Positions 51,672-62,105 are shown, numbered from the stretch's first letter. The stretch is 64,000 nucleotides of DNA from Marinibaculum pumilum (GCF_042646425.1 NZ_JBHRTR010000048.1:186001-250000); one strand, 5' to 3'. The notes: generated by a model from the letters alone, not told the origin. Translations and numbers: made by a program.

Positions 51672-52772
51672 ATGCCGGTGATCAGCGATCCATCCCATGC
51701 CGCTGCCCTGGCCGGTGCCGCCTCCGCGCCGGCAGCCATCCCGTGGACCGGTGGCGAAACCCTGGCGGAGGTGACGGGCAAGAGCGGCACGGTCGCCCGG
51801 CGCTTCGACATCCGTGCAGTGCCGACCGCCCGGCGCCGCGATGCCCTGGTCGGTGCGCTGGACAGCGTCTACTACCCCTGCGACTTCGCCTTCAGCACCC
51901 CGGACGTGGTGGCCGGCGCGGTGCGGGTGGTCGATTTCGGCCCCGTGCAGGCCGGCCGGGTCCGCCTGGACCCAGTCTATGTCGAGCGCACCTCCCGCCA
52001 GATCAGCCGCCGCAGCGGCGATTTCGTCTTCGTGCCGATGCCCCTGGCAGCCGGCCCGGGGCAGAGCGAGGGCGGGGGCGGCCGGCTCCGCTTGCGCCAG
52101 CGCGGGCGCGAGGCGGATGCCGACGGCACGCAGTTCGCCTTTGCCGCCTCGGCCGATGCCTATGCCTACATGCACGACTGCCAGATGGATGCGGTCACCG
52201 TCCGCATCGAGGCGGCGGAAGTGCGCGGCCGGGTCCCCCATTTCGAGGACCTGACCGCAACCGGCTTCCGGGGGGAGGGCAATGCGGCGGCGCTGTTCAT
52301 GGACTATGCGCGGTCCTTCTGCCTGAACGCCGCCAGCCTGGACGGCCAGGCCGGCGCGGTCGCCGCCCGGCACCTCCTGGACCTGTTCGCGATGGCGCTG
52401 CTGTCCGGCGGCAGCGGTGCCGGCGGCACCGAGAGCGCGGTGCGGGAGGCCAACCGGCAGCGCATCCTGCGCCATGTCGAGACCCGGCTGGGAGATCCCG
52501 AGCTCGGCACCGCCTCGGTGTCGCGGGCGCTGGGCCTGTCGGAGCGCTATATCCAGAAGCTGCTGGCGGAACATGCGGAGACCCTGTCCGGCGTGATCCG
52601 CGAACGCCGGGTCGCGGAGGCGAAGCGCCTGCTGGCCGATCCCGCCATGCAGTGCCGCAGCATTGCCACCATCGCTTACCAGCTCGGCTTTTCCGACCCG
52701 GCCTATTTCAGCCGGGTGTTCCGCGAGGTGACCGGCGCTTCGCCCCGCGACTACCGGAACGGCGGCGGCTGA
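51672..52772 (+). CDS. AraC-family regulator, third paralogue
   Basis: 366 residues with a slightly longer N-terminus than its relatives; HTHs are ALGLSERYIQKLLAE and LGFSDPAYFSRVFREVTG. It lies 10 bp after the second AraC gene and directly upstream of the 15-bp tandem repeats and hyuA, so it is the natural candidate regulator of the hydantoinase/aminotransferase operon. ATG 51672 is supported by the conserved start region. Confidence 0.85.
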   Translation: MPVISDPSHAAALAGAASAPAAIPWTGGETLAEVTGKSGTVARRFDIRAVPTARRRDALVGALDSVYYPCDFAFSTPDVVAGAVRVVDFGPVQAGRVRLDPVYVERTSRQISRRSGDFVFVPMPLAAGPGQSEGGGGRLRLRQRGREADADGTQFAFAASADAYAYMHDCQMDAVTVRIEAAEVRGRVPHFEDLTATGFRGEGNAAALFMDYARSFCLNAASLDGQAGAVAARHLLDLFAMALLSGGSGAGGTESAVREANRQRILRHVETRLGDPELGTASVSRALGLSERYIQKLLAEHAETLSGVIRERRVAEAKRLLADPAMQCRSIATIAYQLGFSDPAYFSRVFREVTGASPRDYRNGGG

Positions 52773-52796
52773 ACGCGGGGCCCGGCAGCGGCCCCT

Positions 52797-52915
52797 CAGT
52801 TTCCTCCTCCGGCATTCTCCCCTCCGGCATTCTCCCCTCCGGCATTCTCCCCTCCGGCATTCTCCCCTCCGGCATTCTCCCCTCCGGCATTCTCCCTGCC
52901 GGCGTTCTCCGGTGT
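52797..52915. repeat. 15-bp tandem repeat (VNTR), seven units
   Basis: The unit CCTCCGGCATTCTCC repeats at exact 15-bp spacing: six near-identical copies (GGCATTCTCC cores at 52811, 52826, 52841, 52856, 52871, 52886) and a seventh degenerate copy (GGCGTTCTCC at 52901). It begins 25 bp after an AraC stop and 220 bp before hyuA, in a gap of about 360 bp with no gene. Its period is in phase with codons but no start codon reads it. Confidence 0.85.
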
Positions 52916-53134
52916 CGTTCCTGTCCGGCTATTCGGTCGGGCCTGTCCAAGACAGTTTCCCGCCGATCGCGCAGACTGCAGCGGTCGGATCAGGGATCGC
53001 ACCGGCCCGCTTCCGCCTTACCGGGGCGGCGGGCCGGCGGAGTCCCGGACCCGCATCACCGGATTTGAAGCGACCTGCGCCCCAGGGCAGCCACAGGCAC
53101 CGGCGGCGCAGGCCAGGCAGTGGAGATGGAGCAC

Positions 53135-55204
53135 ATGGTCTTTCGCGTCTCGGTCGATACCGGAGGCACCTTCACCGACGTCGTGGTGGCGGACGAGAAG
53201 GGCAACCTGACCATCGGCAAGGCCCTCACCACCCGGGACCGGATCTTCCTGGGCATGAAGGAGGCCATCGAGGCGGCGGCGAAGGAGCTGGGCATCGGCC
53301 TGCAGGAGCTGCTGGACCAGTCCGAGATGCTGATCTACGGCACCACCCGGGCGACCAATGCCATCGTCACCAAGAACGTGGCGAAGACCGCCTTCCTGAC
53401 CACCCAGGGCTTCCCCGACATCCTGCTGGTGAAGGAGGGCGGCAAGCACAACCCGCACGACTTCACGGTCGAGTTCCCGGACCCCTATATCCCGCGGCGC
53501 TACACCTTCGAGATCGAGGAGCGGATGAGCTCCGAGGGGGTGCCGTCGAAGCCGTTCAGCGAGGCGCAGGCCCGCGAGGTGCTGCAGACCCTGAAGGCGC
53601 GGGGCTTCGAGGCGGTGGCGGTCTGCCTGCTCTGGTCGGTCGCCAATCCGGCGCATGAGCTGCGCCTGGGCGAGCTGATCGAGGAAATCCTGCCCGGCGT
53701 GCCCTACACCCTGTCGCACCAGCTGATCCCGATCGTCCGGGAATATCGCCGCGCCTCCGCCACCGCCATCGACGCCTCCCTGAAGCCGCTGATGCAGGAG
53801 CATCTGCGGGGCCTGGAGAGCGACCTGCGCGATGCCGGCTACAAGGGCGAGATCCTGGTCTCCACCACCGCCGGCGGCTGCAACCATGTCGCCGCCCTGA
53901 TCGAGAAGCCGATCTATACCGTCGGCTCCGGCCCGGCGATGGCGCCGATCGCGGGCATCACCTTCTCGCAGCTCGAAGAGCTGGGCGACAATGTCATCAT
54001 CTGCGACACAGGCGGCACCACCTTCGATGTCGGCCTGGTGCGCGACGGCCGCCTGGTGTTCAGCCGCGACACCTGGCTGGGCCAGGCCTTCACCGGCGAC
54101 CTGCTGGGCATCTCGGCGGTCGACATGCGCTCCATCGGCGCCGGCGGCGGCTCCATCGCCTGGATCGACGATGGCGGGCTGATGCGGGTCGGGCCGCAAT
54201 CCGCCGGCGCGGAGCCGGGACCGGCCTGCTACGGCCGCGGCGGCACCGAGCCGACCGTATCCGACGCCGCCGTGGTGCTGGGCTATTTCGACCCGGACTA
54301 TTTCCTGGGCGGCCGCATGACCCTGGACAAGGCGGCGGCGAAGAAGGCCGTTTCCAAGGTCGCCGACCGGATCGGCATGTCGGTGGAGGAGACCGCGTTC
54401 CGCATCCTCACCCTGGCCAGCGACCTGATGATCCGGGCGATCCACGACATCACCATCAACGAAGGCTTCAACCCGCGGGAGAGCGCGATCGTCGCCGGCG
54501 GCGGCGCAGCCGGCGTGAACATCCTGCCGATCGCCAAGGAACTGGGCTGCGACAATGTCATCCTGCCCAAGGTCGCCTCGGCGCTGTCGGCGTCGGGCAT
54601 GCAGCATGCCGACATCGTGGCGGAGGAGGCGGCGAGCTACGTCACCCGCTCCGACCGCTTCGACTTCGACGGGGTGAACGCCACCTTCGCGGAGCTGGAC
54701 AAGCGGCTGAATGCCTTCCGCGACACCCTGCCGAAATGGGACGGGCAGAAGGTCACCTACGAATACATTGCCGAATGCCGCTACCTGGCGCAGGTCTGGG
54801 AACTGGACGCGCCGATCGGCAAGTCGCGGTTCGAGAACCAGGCCGACCTGGACGCCTTCGTCGAGGCGTTCCACCAGATCCACGAGCGGGTCTTCGCCAT
54901 GCGCGACGACGGCAGCCCGGTGGAGGTGGTGAACTGGAAGGCGCGCCTGGTCGTCAGCCTGGCCTCGCCGCCGCAGGAAAGCCCGAAGGTGACGGAGACG
55001 AAGCCCGACAGCCCGACCCTGACCCGGGACTGCTTCTTCGGCACCGCCGAGCCGGTGAAGACGCCGATCTACAAGTCGATGGACCTGAAGCCGGGCGACG
55101 TGGTCGCCGGGCCGGCGATCATCGAGGAGCCGACCACCACCCTGGTCGTCTATCCCGAGATGTCCGCCAAGGTCAGCGGCGCCGGCAACTACCTGCTGCG
55201 CTGA
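53135..55204 (+). CDS. hyuA: hydantoinase/oxoprolinase subunit A (ATP-dependent)
   Basis: 689 residues: ASKHA-type phosphate motif FRVSVDTGGTFTDVVV at the start, then GTTRATNAIVTKNVAKTAFLTT, ICDTGGTTFDVGLV and SIGAGGGSIAWIDDGGL, hallmark HyuA/acetone-carboxylase-beta motifs for ATP-driven amide-bond opening or carboxylation. GGAG 9 bp before ATG 53135 decides the start. It heads an operon with three HyuB genes and an aminotransferase. Confidence 0.85.
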   Translation: MVFRVSVDTGGTFTDVVVADEKGNLTIGKALTTRDRIFLGMKEAIEAAAKELGIGLQELLDQSEMLIYGTTRATNAIVTKNVAKTAFLTTQGFPDILLVKEGGKHNPHDFTVEFPDPYIPRRYTFEIEERMSSEGVPSKPFSEAQAREVLQTLKARGFEAVAVCLLWSVANPAHELRLGELIEEILPGVPYTLSHQLIPIVREYRRASATAIDASLKPLMQEHLRGLESDLRDAGYKGEILVSTTAGGCNHVAALIEKPIYTVGSGPAMAPIAGITFSQLEELGDNVIICDTGGTTFDVGLVRDGRLVFSRDTWLGQAFTGDLLGISAVDMRSIGAGGGSIAWIDDGGLMRVGPQSAGAEPGPACYGRGGTEPTVSDAAVVLGYFDPDYFLGGRMTLDKAAAKKAVSKVADRIGMSVEETAFRILTLASDLMIRAIHDITINEGFNPRESAIVAGGGAAGVNILPIAKELGCDNVILPKVASALSASGMQHADIVAEEAASYVTRSDRFDFDGVNATFAELDKRLNAFRDTLPKWDGQKVTYEYIAECRYLAQVWELDAPIGKSRFENQADLDAFVEAFHQIHERVFAMRDDGSPVEVVNWKARLVVSLASPPQESPKVTETKPDSPTLTRDCFFGTAEPVKTPIYKSMDLKPGDVVAGPAIIEEPTTTLVVYPEMSAKVSGAGNYLLR

Positions 55205-55250
55205 TCCCCTGACACCCTGATCCCCTGCCCCTTCGAAGGGAGGCCCCGCG

Positions 55251-57065
55251 ATGACCGACACGCAGGCGACCGACGGAAGCGATACCGGCTTCGACCCGTT
55301 CATGACGGCAATCCTGGCGAACCGCATGGACGGCGTGATCCGGGAGATGACCAACACCCTGCTGCGGGCGGGGCGGTCGGCGGTGCTGAACACGGCGCGC
55401 GACTTCTCCTGCGCCCTCTGCACCGGCGAGCATGACCTGCTGGCGGCGGCGGAAGGGCTGCCGATCCACATCTTCGGCAGCCACATGCAGTCCAAGGCGA
55501 TGGCCGACTTCAACCCGGACATGCGCGAGGGCGACTGCTACCTGCACAACGATCCCTACACGGGCAACACCCATCCGGCGGATCACACCTTCCTGGTGCC
55601 GGTCTATATCGACGGCGAACATCTGTTCACCACGGTGGTGAAGGCGCACCAGGCCGATATCGGCAATTCGCTGCCGACGACCTACATGGCCTCCGCCAAG
55701 GACCAGTACGAGGAAGGCGCGCTGATCTTCCCGGCGGTGCGGATCCAGCGCGACTACCAGATGGTCGAGGACGTGATCCGCATGTGCCGGTCGCGGATCC
55801 GGGTGCAGAACCAGTGGTACGGCGACTATCTGGCGGGCATCGGCGCCGCCCGGGTGGGCGAGCGCCGGCTGAAGGAGATCGGCGCCAAGTACGGCAAGGA
55901 GACCCTGAAGGCCTTCATCCGGCACTGGCTGGACTATTCCGAGCAGCGGATGATCGCCGCCCTGAAAAAGCTGCCGAAGGCCACCCTGACCAATTCCGGC
56001 GCGCATGATCCGTTCGAAGGTGTCGTGCCCGACGGCATCCCGCTGAACGTGACCGTGCATATCGACCCCGACGCGGCGATGGTCGATCTGGACCTGACCG
56101 ACAATATCGACAACCTGGATTGCGGGCTGAACGAGAGCGAGGCCTGCGTCGGCGCCTCCACCTTCGCCGGGATCTTTAACTCGATCGACCCGACGGTGCC
56201 GCGCAATTCCGGCTCCTTCCGCAGGGTGCGCCTGCATCTGCGCGACGGCAGCGTCGCGGGCCGGCCGCAATTCCCGCATTCCTGCTCCGTCGCCACCACC
56301 AACGTGGCGGATCGGCTGATCAACATCACCCAGGCCGCCTTCGCCGAGATCGGCGACGGCTTCGGCGTGGCCGAGGGCGGGGTCGGCATGGGGGCGGCCT
56401 TCGCCGTCGTCTCCGGCAAGGACAAGCGCCATGGCGGCGAGGCCTATGTGAACCAGCTGATCGCCGGCTCCGCCGGCGGGCCGGCCAGCCCGGTCGCCGA
56501 CGGCTGGATCACCTGGGGCATCCCGGTCGTGGCGGGCCTGATGTACCGCGACTCAATCGAGGTGGACGAGCTGAAGCATCCGCTGGAGTTCGACTATTGC
56601 CGGGTGGTCTCCGCCACCGGCGGCGCCGGCCGCTATCGCGGCGCGCCGGGCATGGAACTGAGCTACGGCCCGAAGGACGAGGCGATGGACGTGCTCTGGC
56701 CCTGCGACGGCACCGTCTATCCGCCCAAGGGCGTCCGCGGCGGCGAGGATGCGCAGCCCTGCCGCCACTTCAAGGTCAGTGCCAACGGCCTGGAAGAGGA
56801 ACTGGGCGGAATCGCGATGCTGAAGCTGGTGAAGGGCGAGAAGGTGCGCGGCCAGAATTCCGGCGGCGGCGGCTATGGCGACCCCCTGCAGCGCGACCCG
56901 AAGCGCGTGCTGCGCGACGTGCTGGAACGCTACGAGACGGCGGACCGCGCCCGCGACATCTACGGCGTGGTGCTGACCGGGTCGCCGGAGGATGACAGCC
57001 TGGCCATCGACCAGGCGGCGACCGAGGCCCGGCGGGCGGAGCTGACCGCCGCGCCGGCCGAATAG
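55251..57065 (+). CDS. hyuB: hydantoinase/oxoprolinase subunit B, copy 1
   Basis: 604 residues starting near FDPFMTAILANRMDGVIREM, with SCALCTG, YLHNDPYTGNTH and AADHTFLVPVYIDGE-like segments that are typical of HyuB/oxoprolinase-B catalytic subunits, and C-terminal GGGGYGDPLQRDP. Works with HyuA. GGGAGG lies 8 bp before the ATG. It has two tandem paralogues downstream, with 19- and 26-bp spacers. Confidence 0.85.
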   Translation: MTDTQATDGSDTGFDPFMTAILANRMDGVIREMTNTLLRAGRSAVLNTARDFSCALCTGEHDLLAAAEGLPIHIFGSHMQSKAMADFNPDMREGDCYLHNDPYTGNTHPADHTFLVPVYIDGEHLFTTVVKAHQADIGNSLPTTYMASAKDQYEEGALIFPAVRIQRDYQMVEDVIRMCRSRIRVQNQWYGDYLAGIGAARVGERRLKEIGAKYGKETLKAFIRHWLDYSEQRMIAALKKLPKATLTNSGAHDPFEGVVPDGIPLNVTVHIDPDAAMVDLDLTDNIDNLDCGLNESEACVGASTFAGIFNSIDPTVPRNSGSFRRVRLHLRDGSVAGRPQFPHSCSVATTNVADRLINITQAAFAEIGDGFGVAEGGVGMGAAFAVVSGKDKRHGGEAYVNQLIAGSAGGPASPVADGWITWGIPVVAGLMYRDSIEVDELKHPLEFDYCRVVSATGGAGRYRGAPGMELSYGPKDEAMDVLWPCDGTVYPPKGVRGGEDAQPCRHFKVSANGLEEELGGIAMLKLVKGEKVRGQNSGGGGYGDPLQRDPKRVLRDVLERYETADRARDIYGVVLTGSPEDDSLAIDQAATEARRAELTAAPAE

Positions 57066-57084
57066 CGGTCGGACCGGGCCTGGA

Positions 57085-58888
57085 ATGTCCGAGAGCGAGG
57101 GTTCGACCGGCTTCGACCCGTTCATGACCGCCATCCTGGCGAACCGGATGGACGGCGTGATCCGGGAGATGACGAACACCCTGCTGCGGGCCGGGCGGTC
57201 GGCGGTGCTGAACACCGCGCGACTTCTCCTGCGCCATCTGCACCGCCGACAACCAGCTGCTGGCGGCGGCGGAGGGGCTGCCGATCCACATCTTCGGCAG
57301 CCACATGCAGGCGCAGGCGATGTGCGACTTTAACCCCGACCTGCGGGAAGGGGATTGCTACCTGCACAACGATCCCTATACCGGCAACAGCCATGCCGCC
57401 GACCATACCTTCCTGGTACCGGTCTTCGTCGAGGGCGAGCATCTGTTTACCACGGTGGTGAAGGCGCACCAGGCGGATATCGGCAATGCCCTGCCGACGA
57501 CCTACATGGCGGCGGCGAAGGACCAGTACGAGGAAGGCGCGCTGATCTTCCCGGCGGTTGCCGTGCAGCGCGACTATGAGATGGTCGAGGACGTGGTCCG
57601 CATGTGCCGGTCGCGGATCCGGGTGCCCGGGCAGTGGTACGGCGATTTCCTGGCCGGCATCGGCGCCGCCCGGGTGGGCGAGCGCCGGCTGAAGGAGATG
57701 GCGGACAAGTACGGCAGGGCCGCGCTGAAGGCTTTCGTCACCCACTGGCTGGATTATTCCGAGCAGCGCATGGCCGCCGCCCTGAGGAAGCTGCCGAAGG
57801 CCACCCTGACCAATACCGGCGCGCACGACCCGTTCGAGGGCGTGGTGCCCGACGGCATCCCGCTGAAGGTGACGGTGCATATCGACCCCGACGCGGCGAT
57901 GGTCGACCTGGACCTGACCGACAATATCGACTGCCTGGACTGCGGCCTGAACGAGAGCGAGGCCTGTGTCGGCGCCTCCACCTTCGCCGGCATCTTCAAT
58001 TCCATCGACCCCACGGTGCCGCGCAATTCCGGCGCCTTCCGCCGGGTACGCCTGCAACTGCGCGACGGCAGCGTCGCCGGCCGGCCGCGCTTTCCGCATT
58101 CGACCTCGGTCGCCACGACCAACGTCGCCGACCGGCTGATCAACATCGTGCAGGCGGCCTTCGCGGAGATGGACGACGGTTTCGGCCTGGCCGAAGGCGG
58201 GGTCGGCCTGGGCGCGGCCTTCGCCGTGGTGTCGGGACGCGATCCCCGCCATGACGGCGAGAGCTATGTGAACCAGATCCATTGCGGCTCCGCCGGCGGG
58301 CCGGCCGGCCCGGTGGCGGACGGCTGGGTGACCTACGGCATCCCGGTGATCGGCGGGCTGATGTACCGGGATTCCATCGAGGTGGACGAGCTGAAGCACC
58401 CGATGCAGTTCGCCTTCATCCGGGTGGTGCCGGGCACCGGCGGTGCCGGCCGCCATCGCGGTGCGCCGGGGATGGAGGTCAGCTACGGGCCGAAGACGGA
58501 GCCGATGGACGTGCTCTGGCCCTGCGACGGCACCGTGCATCCGCCGAAGGGGGTGCGCGGCGGCGCCGACGGCATGCCTTGCCGGCACCTGCGGATCGGC
58601 GCCAACGGAGACGAGACGGAACTGGGCGGCTTGGCCGTCCTGCGCCTCGCGCCAGGCGAACGTGTGCATGGCCGCAATTCGGGCGGCGGCGGCTATGGCG
58701 ACCCGCTGCAACGCGATCCGCAACGGGTGCTGCGGGACGTGCTGGAGCGCTACGAGACCGCGGAGCGCGCGCACAACGTCTATGGCGTGGTGCTGACCGG
58801 CGCCGCGGCGGACGAGAGCCTGGCGGTCGACATGGCGGCGACGGAAAGGCGGCGGTCGGAACTTCTGTCCGGAACGACGGCCCGGTAG
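57085..58888 (+). pseudogene. hyuB: hydantoinase subunit B, copy 2, frameshifted
   Basis: The N-terminus (FDPFMTAILANRMDGVIREM, AVLNTAR) matches copies 1 and 3, but at about 57215-57222 the DNA reads ACCGCGCGACTTC where the others have ACGGCGCGCGACTTC. Loss of two bases (one GC unit) puts the rest, from 57222 to the stop at 58888, in another frame where the full remaining HyuB sequence continues intact. Otherwise no lesion. It is either a recently inactivated gene, a slippage switch or a sequencing error. Confidence 0.75.
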
Positions 58889-58914
58889 GCCGGCGCAGCA
58901 GGGAAGGCGGAGCG

Positions 58915-60702
58915 ATGGCAGGGGATGCGGATTTCGACCCGTTCATGACGGCGATCCTGGCGAACCGGATGGACGGCGTGATCCGGGAGATGACGAACAC
59001 CCTGCTGCGGGCCGGGCGGTCGGCGGTGCTGAATACTGCGCGGGACTTCTCCTGCGCGCTCTGCACCGGCGACAACCAGCTGCTGGCGGCGGCGGAAGGG
59101 CTGCCGATTCACATCTTCGGCAGCCACATGCAGGCGCGCACGATGTGCGACTTCAACCCGGACATGCGCGAGGGCGACTGCTACCTGCACAACGACCCCT
59201 ATACCGGCAACACCCATGCGGCCGACCACACCTTCCTGGTGCCGGTCTATATCGACGGCGAGCATCTGTTCACCACAGTGGTGAAGGCGCACCAGGCGGA
59301 TATCGGCAATGCCCTGCCGACGACCTACATGGCGGCGGCCAAGGACCAGTACGAGGAAGGCGCGCTGATCTTCCCGGCGGTGCGGATCCAGCGCGACTAC
59401 AAGATGGTCGAGGACGTGATCCGCATGTGCCGGTCGCGGATCCGGGTGCCGAACCAGTGGTACGGCGACTATCTGGCCGGCATCGGCGCCGCCCGGGTGG
59501 GCGAGCGCCGGCTGAAGGAGCTGGGCGAGAAGTACGGCAGGGACACCCTGAAGGCCTTCATCCGGCACTGGCTGGACTATTCGGAGAGCCGCATGGTCGC
59601 GGCGCTGAAGAAGCTGCCGAAGGTGACCCTGACCCGCAGCGCCACCCACGACCCGTTCGAGGGGGTGATCCCCGATGGCATCCCGCTGAACGTCACCGTG
59701 CGCATCGATCCCGACGCGGCGATGGTGGAACTGGACCTGCGGGACAATATCGACAACCTGGATTGCGGCCTGAACGAGAGCGAGGCCTGTGTCGGCGCCT
59801 CCACCTTCGCCGGCATCTTCAACTCCATCGACCCGACGGTGCCGCGCAATTCCGGCTCCTTCCGCCGGGTGTCGCTTCTGCTGCGCGACGGCAGCGTGGC
59901 GGGCCGGCCGCAATTCCCGCATTCCTGCTCCGTCGCAACGACCAACGTGGCCGACCGGCTGATCAACATCGTGCAGTCCGCGGTGGCGGAGATCGGCGAC
60001 GGCTTCGGCCTGGCAGAGGGCGGCATCGGCATGGGCGCCTATGCGGCCGTGATCTCCGGCAACGACCATCGCCATGGCGGCGAGGCCTATGTGAACCAGC
60101 TGGTGATCGGCTCCTCCGGCGGGCCGGCCAGCCCGGTCGCCGACGGCTGGATCACCTATGGCATCCCGGTGGTCGCGGGGTTGATGTACCGCGACTCCGT
60201 TGAAGTCGACGAGCTGAAGCACCCGATGGAGTTCAAGTACCTGCGCGTCGCGGACGGCACCGGCGGCGCCGGCCGCCAGCGCGGCGCGCCGGGCATGGAG
60301 CTGAGCTACGGCCCGAAGGAAGCGCCGATGGACGTGATCTGGCCGACCGACGGGACGATCAACGTGCCCAAGGGGGTGCGCGGCGGCGCCGACGGCATGG
60401 GCTGCCAGCACTTCAAGATCAGCGCCAACGGCCATGCCGAGGAGCTGGGCGGCCTGGCGATCCTGCGCCTGACCGCGGGCGAGGTGGTCACGGGGCGCGC
60501 CTGCGGCGGCGGCGGCTATGGCGACCCGCTGGAGCGCGACCCGAAGCGCGTGCTGCGCGACGTGCTGGAGCGCTACGAGACGGCCGACCGGGCCCGCGAC
60601 ATCTATGGCGTGGTGCTGTCCGGCGCGGCCGAGGATGACAGCCTGGCGGTCGACCTGGCGGCGACCGAGACACGGCGCAGGGAACTGGCGGCCGCCCGCT
60701 GA
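58915..60702 (+). CDS. hyuB: hydantoinase/oxoprolinase subunit B, copy 3
   Basis: 595 residues, full length, starting MAGDADFDPFMTA; SCALCTGDNQLL and GGGYGDPLERDP are intact. AAGGCGGAG upstream of ATG 58915. Very similar to copy 1 along its length, marking a recent tandem amplification. Copies 1 and 3 both should be active partners for the single HyuA; different substrates are possible. Confidence 0.85.
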   Translation: MAGDADFDPFMTAILANRMDGVIREMTNTLLRAGRSAVLNTARDFSCALCTGDNQLLAAAEGLPIHIFGSHMQARTMCDFNPDMREGDCYLHNDPYTGNTHAADHTFLVPVYIDGEHLFTTVVKAHQADIGNALPTTYMAAAKDQYEEGALIFPAVRIQRDYKMVEDVIRMCRSRIRVPNQWYGDYLAGIGAARVGERRLKELGEKYGRDTLKAFIRHWLDYSESRMVAALKKLPKVTLTRSATHDPFEGVIPDGIPLNVTVRIDPDAAMVELDLRDNIDNLDCGLNESEACVGASTFAGIFNSIDPTVPRNSGSFRRVSLLLRDGSVAGRPQFPHSCSVATTNVADRLINIVQSAVAEIGDGFGLAEGGIGMGAYAAVISGNDHRHGGEAYVNQLVIGSSGGPASPVADGWITYGIPVVAGLMYRDSVEVDELKHPMEFKYLRVADGTGGAGRQRGAPGMELSYGPKEAPMDVIWPTDGTINVPKGVRGGADGMGCQHFKISANGHAEELGGLAILRLTAGEVVTGRACGGGGYGDPLERDPKRVLRDVLERYETADRARDIYGVVLSGAAEDDSLAVDLAATETRRRELAAAR

Positions 60703-60728
60703 GCGGCCGAAAAGAGGGAGACGGGACG

Positions 60729-62105
60729 ATGGCGACCGTGGAAGTGGCGCGGCCCAACGAGGGCGTGGACAACCTGATGCTCGGCTACAGCGACCTGCGG
60801 TCGCTGCAGACCCGGCGACCGCTGGTGATCGCCCGCGGCGACGGCATCCGGGTGATAGACGAGAACGGCAAGAGCTATATCGAGTCCTGCGCCTCGTTCT
60901 TCAATGCCTCCTTCGGCTACAGCGAACATGAACTGGCGGAGGCGGCCTACGAGCAGTTCAAGCTGATGCCGCTCTATTCGTCCGCCTCCCACCGCACCGT
61001 CGACGTGGTGCTGCGCCTGACCGAGATGCTGACCGCGCGGCTGCCGCTGCCGGACGCCCATATCAGCTATTGCTGCTCCGGCACCGAGGCGAACGACTAT
61101 GCGGTCAAGTTCATGCGCTACCGCAATGTCTATGAGGGCAAGGCCGCGAAGCGGAAGGTGATCTCCCGCCAGAACAGCTATCACGGCTCCACCGTGGTCG
61201 ATTCCAGCCTGGGCGGGGCGAAGGGGCTGCATGACAGCTTCGCCCTGGACATGGCCGACTATCGCTTCGTCACCCAGCCGGACTATTTCAACAACCGGCT
61301 GGAGGGCGAGAGCGAGGCGGAGTTCGTCGCCCGCCTGGCGAAGGAGCTGGAGGACGTGATCCAGGAGGCGGGGCCGGAGACGATCGGCATGTTCTTCGCC
61401 GAGCCGATCTGCTTCTCCTCCGGCCTGACGCCGCCGCCGGACGGCTACTGGCCGGCGATGAAGGCGGTTCTGGACCGCTACGACATCCTGCACATGGACG
61501 ACGAGGTGATCACCGGCTTCGGGCGCACCGGCGACTGGACCGCGGTGGACAACACCCTGGGCTTCAAGCCGGACCTGATGACCCTGGCGAAGGGGATCTC
61601 CGCCTCCTACTTCCCGTTCGCGGTGACCGTGATCTCCGACCCTGTCTACCAGGGCATGCTGAAGGGCAACGATATCCAGCACGGCTTCCACCATGCCGGC
61701 ACCCTGCACGGCCATCCGGTCGGCGCCGCGATCGTGATCCGGGTGATCGAGCTGATGGAGGAACGGAAGGTCCTGGAGCATGTGCGGGAAATGATCCCGG
61801 TGCTGCACAAGGGCATCCACGCCTGGCGCGGGCATGAGGCGATCGCCGACACCCGGGCCGTGGGCCTGGCCGGGGCGATCCAGCTCGACCCCGCCGCCTT
61901 CGGCCCGAAGGGGGAGGAGAATCGCGGCCAGATGGGCCAGCGCCTGCTGGAGTGCTGCATGGAACGCGGCCTGATCGTCCGCCCGCGCGCCGACAGCGTG
62001 ATCATCGGCCCGCCGCTGATCGCCGGCGCCGCCGACTACGAGGAGATCTTCGCGCTGCTGGCGCTCGGCATGAAGGACCTGCAGGAGGAGATGCGGCGGG
62101 CCTGA
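60729..62105 (+). CDS. class III (omega) aminotransferase
   Basis: 458 residues of the PLP fold-type I class III family: CCSGTEANDYAVKF, SYHGSTV, MDDEVITGFGRTGDW and Schiff-base Lys288 in TLAKGISASYFPF. It transaminates an omega-amino or similar group. It is 26 bp after hyuB copy 3, with AGGGAG before the start, so the operon logic (lactam or cyclic amide opened by HyuAB, amino acid then transaminated) resembles caprolactam-type degradation, but the substrate is an inference. Confidence 0.85.
   Translation: MATVEVARPNEGVDNLMLGYSDLRSLQTRRPLVIARGDGIRVIDENGKSYIESCASFFNASFGYSEHELAEAAYEQFKLMPLYSSASHRTVDVVLRLTEMLTARLPLPDAHISYCCSGTEANDYAVKFMRYRNVYEGKAAKRKVISRQNSYHGSTVVDSSLGGAKGLHDSFALDMADYRFVTQPDYFNNRLEGESEAEFVARLAKELEDVIQEAGPETIGMFFAEPICFSSGLTPPPDGYWPAMKAVLDRYDILHMDDEVITGFGRTGDWTAVDNTLGFKPDLMTLAKGISASYFPFAVTVISDPVYQGMLKGNDIQHGFHHAGTLHGHPVGAAIVIRVIELMEERKVLEHVREMIPVLHKGIHAWRGHEAIADTRAVGLAGAIQLDPAAFGPKGEENRGQMGQRLLECCMERGLIVRPRADSVIIGPPLIAGAADYEEIFALLALGMKDLQEEMRRA

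Noticed and set aside
52797..52915. CRISPR array
   Set aside because: The 15-bp units are directly adjacent with no unique spacers and no cas gene is nearby.
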